Origin: Pelodera strongyloides
Taxonomy: Eukaryota; Nematoda; Chromadorea; Rhabditida; Rhabditidae
NCBI GenBank assembly: GCA_036852015.1
Contig: JAANDG010000084.1
Location: 62,001-126,000, forward strand
Length of the DNA stretch: 64,000 nt
Reading direction: 5' to 3'
Both the position numbers and the translations under genes were made by a program. Shown piece after piece: positions 49,110 to 59,202 of this stretch. Numbering within the stretch: the first letter of the stretch is position 1; every line of letters begins with the position of its first letter. The notes beneath the pieces were generated by a model. It did no database searches. It was not told the origin of the DNA and saw only the letters and a program-made list of their open reading frames with translations.

Positions 49110-49340
49110 CAACCCGATGCCCGGAGGTCCTGTTTCCCGTTCCTGACGCCCCGGCGGTCCAATCTATGCAAAGATGCCCCGGTTGGCCCGTCTCTTTTCC
49201 TGACGTCGCGGAGGTGCAAGTCTCACTGCGAAGACGCCCCGGACGATCCTGTTTTCGTCGCCCCCGGAGGTTCAAATCTGATATTCATAGATGCCCCGGT
49301 TGGTCCCCTCCTTCTCCTTACAGCCCCGGTAGCAACGTAG
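49110..49340 (+). repeat. GATGCCCCGGTTGG-type degenerate repeats inside the TRIM-like element
   Basis: Four to five imperfect units containing GCCCCGG and (T/C)TGGCCC or GTCC recur about every 45-60 bp. Two reading frames stay open across them, but no Gag motif is visible. Confidence 0.5.
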
Positions 49341-49706
49341 GTGCCCAGCGTGGCCTGTATTGATATACTTTAGCAGTTTCAGCCTTAGAATTAGTACGGT
49401 CAAAACTTTATTTTGAAGACTTCCAATTCTACGTATTTTATTATTTAGAAGTATGACAATGTGGTAATTTAATTAGCTTGTTCATGTGTTTATACTAACC
49501 CCATATTCAAGTAATTCGTGTAACTCCATTTGTTTTATCATTTCGTTATTTATTTAGATTACTCGTTATAGTTATTTATTAGTATTCGTTACAGTACTGT
49601 AAGCTTAAGATGCCGAAGTTCTTACCTAAGATTGTTGATTCCCGTAATTTTATTATTATTGTTAATATTTCTTTACCCCCTTTAACTCATCTTTGTCAGG
49701 GGGGAG

Positions 49707-50108
49707 TGTGCAGGAATGCACTTCCCTGCAGTCGATTATCATCTTTATTTCTATTAATTAGATCTTTAATATAAGTATTGTTACTTTCGTTAGATTTATT
49801 CTATTAGTATTTATGTGTGTTACAACGACGCTCTGTCCTCAGTGACTCATAATTATATGCCCTTTCTTAGCGGTGTAACGCGGATAGACTCCGCCCACAT
49901 TATTCTGATTTACCATGTTTAGCTTTTGATTATCGGGTGGTTCGTTCGGTGTCTGGCAAGCAGGGAAGAACCGCTCATTCGTTACTTCAATTATGTAATC
50001 CATGTTCGTCTCATACAATTTCCTTTCCATGCTGTTTAATTCGATTGTCCGACATAAATATTCTATTATGCAAGAACCAATTCTCCACTGTACCAACGTT
50101 TTGCGACA
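49707..50108 (+). repeat. 3' LTR of the TRIM-like element
   Basis: 402 bp with the same ends as the 5' LTR. Preceded by the polypurine tract and followed by the CAATG target copy. Confidence 0.92.
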
Positions 50109-50122
50109 CAATGCGAAGGATG

Positions 50123-50436
50123 ATAGTGTATTTATCTCCAGTTTCGCAGGGCCGAAACACCTCAAAAAATCATGCAGCGCGGCTTTCACTTTCCATATAG
50201 AAACTCATTAAGAAACTCGCTACAAAAATTGAAGATCAGGGACAAATTTGAATTAGTACACGTATTAGCTACTTGCATGCGAATATCTGTATTAAATTCA
50301 AATTTGTCCCTGATTTTCAATTTTTGTAGCGAGTTTCAAATTGTGCTTATGTATGGAAAGTGAAAGCCGCGCTGAATGATTTTTGGGCCAGATTCGCCCT
50401 GTTTCGGCCCTGCGAAACTGGAGATAAATACACTAT
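50123..50436. mobile_element. Foldback element next to the TRIM-like insertion
   Basis: Arms of over 100 bp are inverted repeats. The left reads ATAGTGTATTTATCTCCAGT then TTCGCAGGGCCGAAAC, and the right ends with the inverse. The loop holds a further hairpin around CAAATTTGTCCCTGA. No coding sequence. Confidence 0.8.
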
Positions 50437-51492
50437 GACACTGGTATTGCCACATATCTTAACAAGCGTGAATGTAGACGTCACTGAAAAAAGACACAAT
50501 TCGACACTCACTCATAAGAATATGAATCTTCAATGCTTCAATGACGTGGACTTCAGCCCGACAATTAGAAAATTAGAACAGAAATGTCAGAAACGTGTAA
50601 CTAACTTTGTTTATTTCACATTTGTCCGTGGTCGTAGTAATTCCTCCTGGCATCGTGACTCGTGGCCAGCATTGAGAGTTGAGTACTAGTCCACGTCCCC
50701 AGTCCACGGCAGAAACATAGGCTCAAAAACAAAAGGTTAGAATAGGTGGGGAGCGGGGGGGGGTGCGGCTCGGAAACAACCAAATAAGCATAGCCACAAA
50801 CTCTTAACGAACCTCGTAACCTTCACTACACAGCACGTCGACCAAATACTTGTCTTGACAGACGATAGAATTAGCGCTGGGACTCTGGGACAAGTTCGGA
50901 ATAAATCATTGGCCTAAACACGCGAATCGCGATGAATATCGTTCGAGCCACAGCTGCAATGAAGAAAACCGAAAAGTGTTCCAAGAGTGGAAAAATAACA
51001 CAGTGAATAATAATAACAATAAGCAAAACAAGAATAGCGGACAACACTCCGCACTTTCGACGAAAAGTTGCAAAAAATTTGAACCGACAACTGAAAATGC
51101 ACCGAAAATGCGCGTTTAGTGCAAAAGGGACCGCCCCAGGGTTTTGCAAAATTTTCGCATTTTACGGCCCTTCAAATACCCTTCACCGGCCCCCTCCATT
51201 TGAAGGGACCGCTCCAGGACAAAGCGACGAAAATGCCTGCCCTCGGGCCTTTTTTCACCTTGGAGAATTATTGATCGAAAACTTACACATTTTTCAAACA
51301 CTTGTAAAAAATGTGAAAATTACGGTATCTAGGTCAAATTTCAACAACACTCTTGTCTCCTCTGCTCGATCGTTTTTATTTTAGTCTTGATGATACTGTG
51401 TTATATTGGTGTACTTTGTTGTTTTATCAATATTTTAGTCAATATTTTAGTGCATTGGAAGACGGTTCCGTGGGGATAATATATGAGTGCGA

Positions 51493-54400
51493 ATGGCTCA
51501 GAACCTGCTAACAGTTTCTACTGACGATTCGACGACAGTCTTCAGCAGACTGGCTTCCAGTTGTCCGCCAGAAACGTATACAAGTAGCACACTGGGTGAG
51601 TTTTGTTGTTATTATTTACGCCATACTATTACTTATATTCTAAAAAACCCGAGCAACATGAACATAATAAATAAGAAAACAAACCTAAATTTCGATGCGT
51701 ACAAGTAGAAGTAGTCAGCTTTACCGCAATTTAGTTCTACCACGTGAAGTGCAGAATGCACTTTTAGGGTCAGTGAAACCCTGTCATGCGTCTACTCCAT
51801 CTCCAGATTACCCATCCGAAGAGGATGGTTTTCCAGAACCACCTTCTTCTCACATGGTATGTGGTGCCAAATTGTTGTTATTACTTCTAAATTACCTATT
51901 TTCAAGCCGTACCCTAACCTAAGTCGCTTTTTTGTAATGTTAAAAATTTCAGCAACAACACGATTACGCAAATTTCCCGGAGAATGGAATTAATGGCAAC
52001 GGACAAATTCACACATTTGAACGAAATTCCGATGGCGAGCTGAATACACAAGATTTGGTATGCATGGTTGTACCATCCGTTCACTTGTTTTGCATGTCAG
52101 TTGGCGAGTGCTATTCTTATTGTTAGGCATGGTATGTTTTATAAATTGTTTTATAAAATTCCTATCTTTAAAGATGATTATGATTTAGGCAAACGGAGTC
52201 TCGTTCACAAAACAACGACCGGAGCGGCCTGGCGAGGTACGTTATGTAATTAATTTAATGCATTAGAAAGGGTAATCGAATTGTAAAACAAAAGAAGAAC
52301 GAAAAACCATACATAGAATAGACAAAATGGCCGAGGGCTCGGATCTAAAATCCAATCTCCAATCTATAAATGAGCGAGTACTGTATCGATATCGTACGGG
52401 ATTGCCTATTTGATTATCAGCTTTGAATGAATAATTGATATAAAAGATTTAAAAAGGAGGTAAAATTGCCCCTTCCCTGTGCCAAAACATTGTATAACTC
52501 CTCTGGCTTCTCAAATTGCATTTCTCACTGGAGCATTCATTTCTAAGGTTTTATATTTACAATTAGTCATTACTTTTCATTTCAGACTTCTTCTCAACAA
52601 GGTTCAGACTCGACTAGGCGTGATTCAAGAGATCTGGATACACTCGTGGACGAACCTCTAGCGGATGACGAGGCTGAAGAGTTACCAGAGACTGACTCAT
52701 TTGGATTCTTTCGAAGCGCCGAGAAGTTGAGGTAAATTGCGTGTTTCTGGATCATAAAGCGGTATAACAGGCGGTATTTGAAACGTATGTTGGTCAGCTA
52801 CATTCCCGTTTATGGTATGCAAACGTTCGGTATGAGACAACATAATTCATCAGTATGTGAGAAAGAAGTTGTTCAACGTACATTTAAAGAACCGATTGTT
52901 TTATCGCTATGTGTGGTCTTTGCTAGTCTGTGCTGTACTAGTTCGAAACAATCAAATCAAGTACATCACTTATATCAAACTGTATCCGAGACGGCTCACA
53001 CACCGTTTTATTCTATGCCATCATGAGGGTTTCAAAGTATGCTCAAAATTTACCGTACATTGGAACTGCACGAGAATATATTTTTAATTATATATGCGTG
53101 CAGAAAGCAGAAATACGGTATGACAGAATCACACCGACTTTTTGGGATACTTGGAAATCCCATAAGCTACGACGTATGATGGGTCAAATTTAGCCGAAAC
53201 AAATACAGTGTTTCACCCTGTCCATATAACTCACAACCGTTCTTGCTTAGACGTAGCAACATAATAGCCCGTATTCTCGGGACGACGTAAATGTTCCGTT
53301 GGGGAACTCATTTGTATGCAAATTTTTCCTCAAGGTAGTCAGTCTACATTACATAGTCGAGAAATTTGCATATAAATGGGTTCCCCAACGGAACATTTCC
53401 GTCGTCTCGAGAATACGGGCTAATGAGTCTTTTGTGGGATCATTCAGAAATGTGTGGAGAATGGCTTTCTTTTCATGTTTCACTTCTGTGTAATCTTCCG
53501 CTTTGCATCGACTTTACTAAGTAAAGTATTACTATGTGTAAATTCTTATTATTATATTTCAGTGATCGTGCGAAACTCGACGTACGGGTGCTGAGGCGAA
53601 GAGAAACCAAGTGGATACAAATGCTAGATAATTGGAGGTTTTATATGGACGAGAAGTGCGTGGCCTTTTGATTTGGACTCATTTTTCCATAGTTTTCGCT
53701 TGAGGTTATTCTTTAGATTTCCCTGTTTAATTTATAATTGTAAACATATTTTTATAACCCGATCATAAGTATAGCAGTTGATTGTTTGCAATTATGTTTG
53801 TTGATTTAGATTCGATAAAGTACGATCTCGATGTAAGAAGGGGATTCCCCCGTCATTACGTGGACGAGCATGGAAGTATCTTTCCGGGGCGGCATATCAA
53901 ATGGAAGTATCAAACAACCGATTCGTATTTGATGTGGGTTTTTGTTGTTGTATATACCAGTGGTTCCCTACTTGCACAAAAATCTCGGGAGCCTTTGTAA
54001 AAGAGGTACCCAAAATGTTAAATTTGCCGGCACTAAGTGAAGGAACCACTGAGCCGTTTCCTTTGCTCGCAGGATTTAATATATGCTCCTACATTCGATC
54101 CTATGAGCATGATATTTTGATGTATACTGTAGATGTAATGTGAATTACTATAGTTGTTGAATCTTAGGTTACATTATTATAGCTGTGGATCATTCAGCTC
54201 AATGGGGGGACGTGTTCTGTCAATGAATTAGCAGTTTCTATATTTAGTACTGTGATCGTCAGCCGGGAGAGCCTCGTTGGGTAGACGATATCAATAAAGA
54301 TTTGAATAGGCAATTCCCAGAACACGAGCTGTTTGCGAGAACGGGAAAGTATGGAGAGGGAGGGTGAGTTGGATGATGTACGATGAGAAGATACTCATAG

Positions 54401-57400
54401 TTTTGACCTTGCGACTGTTTTGAAAGTTCTTCTTATGAGTTAAGGTCTCGTTTATTTTCTACAATGTTACAAGAAATTGCAGTTCCCAAACACCAAGTAA
54501 CCTTCAAATTACAATGCTTTAGAAAAGAAGACCTTTTCCGTCTTCTAAAAGCGTGGACTGTTTTACATCCTGAGGAAGGATATTGCCAAGGACAGGTATG
54601 GTTTTTCTTTCGATTTGCTTGCATTTTTTCGATACATATCTATATGAACTGATTGTATGTAACATTGTGTGTAAGTTTGTTTGTTAGTTATATGGTGTAC
54701 ATATATGTATCTTTTTTATGTTAGTATCAGTGTTTGTCAGTCTTATATTAACTATAATGTATATAATGTATTAGTACAGTACAGGTATAACATTGTGTGT
54801 TAGTTGTGTTATCACCGTATATTCCTATTCCTATTCCTTATGTATATTAATCTTTTTTTTATGTTAGTGTCGATTCGCGAACATGTTTGAATTTTTTTTT
54901 CAGTCTTATATTATATTGACTAATGTCTATAGGCTCCAATCGCCAGCGTGCTACTAATGCATATGCCACTACGAGACGCCTTCTATGTTTTCGTCCAAAT
55001 TTGTCATAAGTATTTGCCTGGATACTATAGCGCTGGACTGGTAAGGTTTTATTCTTGAGCACCAACTGCGTATTGAAGTTTATGCATTTTCAACAATATT
55101 CAACCAAATATAATCTTTTACGCTCCGTGGTGACCTTTAATTCTTTCCACGAAGTGGAAGTAGGGTGTAATATTTTTTTGTTGGACGTTCTCTTTCCGTA
55201 TAGCGGTAGATGTTATGAGAAGCGAACAGAGGTACAAGCAAAGTAAGTGTACATTGTTGTTTTAAACTTAAACTATCATCTAGGACCTTGTTTTCTTTAG
55301 GAAGCAGTGCAAATTGACGGAGATATACTCAACCAACTTCTTAAAGATAAGGCCAAAGTCAGCTATAGACACCTGGTCAGTGAGATTTGTGTTTGTGTCA
55401 CATTTTTACATTTTCCATGTTTCCGTAAATCCGTCTTAATCGAGTATATCTGATCGTGCGTGATTCTGATAGCACCAGTATCGTGTTTTAATGTAGTGCC
55501 CGGCTTTTATTACATACTCTAATTGTGAGTGGCGTTTGGCGAGTTCATCTATAAATAACCTTTATATTTATGTATGTATGTATAATATATATATATATAT
55601 ATATATATATTAGTTTATTTATGTATCTTTAGAAAAAGAATCACGTTGAACCGGTTCTCTATATGATAGAATGGTTCATGTGCATATATTGCCGAACGCT
55701 ACCATGGCCTACTGTTTTACGCGTCTGGGATATGTTCTTTTGTGAAGGTTGGTTGTATTTAGTTTCGTTTGCATTGAACTAGAGTTTCCTTCCACTTCCT
55801 AGGCTAATCATGGGTTCGGTTGTGAAAGAGTAAGCGCTCTGGTGGTTCTGTAGGTTTAACTAGTGTCCCTTCATCTTCAGCTCAACCAATAGACCCTAAC
55901 CCCTCTTTTTCTTTTTATAGCATCTAACCCAACTACTCTAGTTCCATATGTTATGTTTTGATTTCTCCTGACTTGTTCATTGTGTCGTGTGGTAATTATG
56001 TTGTAATTGTGCTCCCATTTTTTTTTACGATATGTGGGAGCGTTTTGTCGAGTTCAAACTTCAAACTACAAAGGGTGTTGACGTGCATTCTTCATTACCC
56101 CGATCTTACCTATACCTCATCTGTTTTTATATTTAGGTGTGAAGATTCTTTTTAAAGTGGCTATTGTGCTATTCCGATTCGGATTGGGTACTTCAGAGCA
56201 ATGTAAATCGCATCCAGACATGCACTCGATAGTGATGAGGTTACGTAATCTACCTGCACAAGTCATGGAGGAGGAGTTCTTAGTGAGAAAGGTAAGTACT
56301 GCGAATTATACTGAAATGTTTTTTTTGACAACGTCCTGTAACTGGGTAGGATGTGTAATGTTTTTTTTATGCCAGTGCGCCTGGCACCTACTCTTTTAAT
56401 ATTTTACAAGCTTCTAACAGTAAGAAATAACAGTCCTCTTTAAAAAAGATCCTAATCTTTCCCAAAAAGAAAAGTCTCGTGTGCGTTCTTGTCCTAATTA
56501 GGGGTTTCTGACAAAAGTTACTTAGGCTTGAGAAATTATTTGTGATTCTTTTTCGAAAGCAAACGTCAGGTGTGCTAATCTTTGAGACTTTTGACTTTGT
56601 CAATTTCCAGGTGAATGAACTAGAACTGGACGACGTGTTAATGGAACGTATGCATTACCGAGCCATGAAATTACGACAGATGAAAACGCCACAAAAGTAA
56701 AATGATAAGTTTGACTTCAGGTTCATTCTCCCCCTCTCTCAGGTACATTGTACAATTCATATTCATAGCGTATTCCTTTTGTCATAATGTACATATGTTT
56801 TTATCTTAATAATAAAGTTGTATTTGTCTGAGTACATTACTTGTAGCCAGGAGGATAACCTAGCCTATTAGTGTTAATGACTGACTTGCCGCATCGATTT
56901 TCTTTCTTTAGTGAAAGGAGTATTTATTCGATATTTGATAACTTGATTGTAAGAGCGTGTTTGAAATACTTTATTCGGAATTTCTGTGTTTACACGTTAC
57001 GCACAATGCCAGTTTTTTCTTGCCAGTTTAGTTGGGTCAAAAACATATATTTTATATTTAGTACAAGAGTTCGAATACTAGAAATCAGCCCTATTCCCAA
57101 GAATAGTAATAACGTGCTTTCCGAGGCCTTACTTGTGATAATAATTAGTGATTTGATATCCCTTGAAAATGTTGTATCCCAGAAACGTTTCGTTTTATGA
57201 TAATAATATTCTTTACAAATTGGATACTGTTATTGTAAATTTATTCAACATTTTGTTTTAGGCTTGTCTTCTTCTTATTTTTATGAAATGTAAACAATGG
57301 GAAACCCTGTAAAGAATTAATGTTTGAGGGTGGTTTTGATAATCATATTAAGTTTGTCATAAGATGTCAGTTATTTATTTATTCTATACCAGCCGTTCGA

Positions 57401-58093
57401 AGAGCCCTACGGGCTCTTCTCCGACTGGAGGAATCGGCCTTCGGCCGATTTTACACACTGTTCAAAAAAAACTTTCATTTACGTTTATGTGGAAACGTAT
57501 AATTTGGTTCTGGACTTCAGCGTTAGCAAATCATGCAAATTTGCTATCGCACTTCTCCTATAATATCTCCTGTAATATCCTCGACATATAAGCTAGCATA
57601 GCTCAACAGGTAGAGCGTTGGACTGTGAATAGAGAGATTGTGTGCTGCTGTGGGTTCGATTCCCGCCAACGGCGAAGATTTTGTATGTTCTCTTTCGATT
57701 GTGAAAATTTTCTTTATGAAAGGATTTCGTTATGTTCACACAAACAAAAAAGTAAACTCTTCTCCTTTATATAATAAGATGTAGGTGCTTACATCTGTCT
57801 TGTACGCAATAAGTAATAAAGCGTTATTTACTTCTTCTGCGACATAATACCGTACGAACACCAATAAATATTACATTTTTTTATAAACCGTGTAGATAAA
57901 AAGTTTTATTTCATACAGTAAATGGGACAATTGGAATTTATTATTTAATTTGTTGAAAAGCTGTTACGTCACATATTCTGCATTCATGTAAATGAAACAT
58001 TGTTACAGATCACAGAAAGTCGATAGAAAACGTTTGATAAAGGAGTATGCTAACAATAAGTACTTGGAAGGAACCGGTCTATCGTTTGACTAG
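51493..58093 (+). CDS. tbc-10: TBC1D10/EPI64-type Rab GTPase-activating protein (14 exons, 490 or 517 aa)
   Basis: Exons: 51493-51595, 51735-51856, 51953-52057, 52189-52236, 52586-52731, 53563-53655, 53810-53933, 54248-54363, 54523-54595, 54933-55040, 55301-55375, 55633-55747, 56137-56291, 56611-56700. The TBC domain runs from about [18 protein letters not shown] (from about 215) to about residue 420. It keeps the arginine finger in INKDLNR (Arg268) and the glutamine finger in GYCQGQ (Gln308), so it should be catalytically active. [17 protein letters not shown] and [13 protein letters not shown] fit the TBC1D10 subfamily; vertebrate members act on Rab35 and related Rabs. The N-terminal 150 residues are acidic and disordered. 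Splicing at 56696 instead joins in frame to 58009-58093 and gives a longer, basic C-terminus. The acceptor of exon 2 is the least certain. Confidence 0.9.
52757..52800. repeat. One-ended MITE fragment, AAAGCG/TTTGAAACG family
   Basis: AAAGCGGTATAACAGGCGG then TATTTGAAACGTATG matches the left end of the family. The opposite end is not clear. Confidence 0.45.
53266..53421. mobile_element. Foldback MITE in a TBC gene intron
   Basis: Arms begin AGCCCGTATTCTCGGGACGA and end CGTCTCGAGAATACGGGCT, flanked by AAT on both sides. They also share GTTCCGTTGGGGAAC and its inverse. About 156 bp. Confidence 0.75.
55584..55610. repeat. (TA)n microsatellite
   Basis: Pure TA dinucleotides in a TBC gene intron. 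Confidence 0.85.
56811..56816 (+). terminator. Poly(A) signal of the short TBC isoform
   Basis: AATAAA 111 nt beyond the proximal stop codon. It supports a transcript that ends here rather than splicing to 58009. Confidence 0.5.
57591..57675 (+). ncRNA. tRNA-like sequence, His-like 5' half
   Basis: The D arm (TAGCTCAACAGGTAGAGC, stem GCTC/GAGC) and T arm (GTGGGTTCGATTCCCGC) are well formed and hold A and B boxes. The anticodon loop would be CTGTGAA (GTG, His). The anticodon stem and acceptor stem do not pair and the interval between arms is too long, so this is more likely a SINE head or pseudogene than a working tRNA. Confidence 0.35.
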
Positions 58094-58100
58094 TGTCATA

Positions 58101-58190
58101 TTAAAGCGAAATGACAGGTGGTTTGTGAAACGTGTTGGCCAACTTCATCCCCTCTGTATTTCAAAAAAAAAAACCTGCCATACCGCTTGA
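58101..58190. mobile_element. Short MITE copy, AAAGCG/TTTGAAACG family
   Basis: TTAAAGCGAAATGACAGGTG with GTTTGTGAAACG on the left, and CCTGCCATACCGCTT on the right. Only about 90 bp, an internally shortened copy just past the TBC long-isoform stop codon. Confidence 0.55.
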
Positions 58191-59202
58191 ATGTAATGTT
58201 TAAATAACTGATTGTATAGATCGGTAGAATAAATTCATCACTGCTAGCACAGATACTCGTGTACATGGTTGGACCACCCAAGGTGAAGCGCCTCCCACAA
58301 TCTGGGGGGTCTACCTACCGCAGATAGGCTTACGTGCACCTACTACTCATAAGGCTAAACAGTCTTGAAACAATTTGAAGATAGGTCCGACCTGCCCACG
58401 CGTATCTCTGGCTACTATTTGCTTAGTGTCCCTAACCTTGGATCTCTAATAAGCTCTAGGAGTTTGATGAAGGTGGGTCACATTCGCAGAACATTTACAC
58501 ACTTAATGATATTAATATCATTTGTTATTAAAAAAAAGAATATGCAGATTGTTATTGGTATTTATACTATACTGGTTGGGTTCTAATTTCTAATCCTATA
58601 TCAATTACTGGGAAATGCTGCATAAAATATGCAACCTCATCCTAAAGCTAATCATTTGTACGGCATTTTTTTTGGAAAGTAATGAATAAACAGTATTGTA
58701 CGCAAACTCAAAAAAGTACACGTAAAAATCGTGGTCAATCTAGCAATGTAGACAATAAAGGTACAAATACAAATAGTAAAAAATAATACTGTTAGTAGAG
58801 AGTGCTTACCGCTTACATGCAAACAAACTGGTCATGGTTGCTTGAAGGGTACTTATTCAAGAAAAAAGTTTTACGTTTTACCTTTCATACTGTATTAAAC
58901 TATGTGTATTATTATACTGTAGACCTTACCTATATACCTACAGTAATTCAGCGTGTTTATGGGCTACTACTGCTCAGATAGTAAACGCCAAATTTTACAG
59001 AGAGGTCCTAGGCCTAGGGTGCGCGGGGAGCGCCAAGGTATAATGGTATACAATTGCGGAGCGCGAAGGTATACTGGTATAGAATTGCAGTTGGACGCAA
59101 CTATAGCGAACTTTTGGCGCAACTGCCGCGCGACACCCGCCACACCCAAAAAAAGAGGGCAGTTTACCAGAGCATGGATCCCTGGTAACTTTCTACTAAT
59201 AA
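58191..59202. other. Intergenic region with a small duplicated unit
   Basis: No gene recognised. At about 59030-59085 a unit of the form GAGCGC(C/G)AAGGTATA(A/C)TGGTATA then (C/G)AATTGC is repeated twice in tandem. Confidence 0.4.

Larger units (their letters stand above)
48504..50108 (+). mobile_element. Short non-coding LTR retrotransposon (TRIM-like)
   Basis: Two 402-bp LTRs with TG...CA ends flank only about 800 bp. The target duplication is CAATG (48499-48503 and 50109-50113). A primer-binding site TGGTGCACCTGACAC starts directly after the 5' LTR, and a polypurine tract AGGGGGGAG (49698-49706) precedes the 3' LTR. The interior has no recognisable gag or pol, so it depends on another element. 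Confidence 0.9.
47848..51149 (-). other. Weak candidate gene interrupted by an LTR element
   Basis: A phase-consistent chain can be read: 51149-50922 (hydrophobic segment GVLSAILVLLIVIIIHCVIF), 50884-50813, 50685-50620, 48302-48250, 48126-47989, and a stop at 47848. It would be a membrane-anchored cysteine-rich protein with the LTR element of 48504-50108 in one intron. The first intron would be only 37 bp, unlike others here, the start codon is doubtful and another frame is open in the exon at 47989-48126. I recognise no family. Confidence 0.18.

Noticed and set aside
50871..51149. CD36-type scavenger receptor N-terminus
   Set aside because: The positively charged start and hydrophobic run look similar, but no CD36 ectodomain sequence follows.
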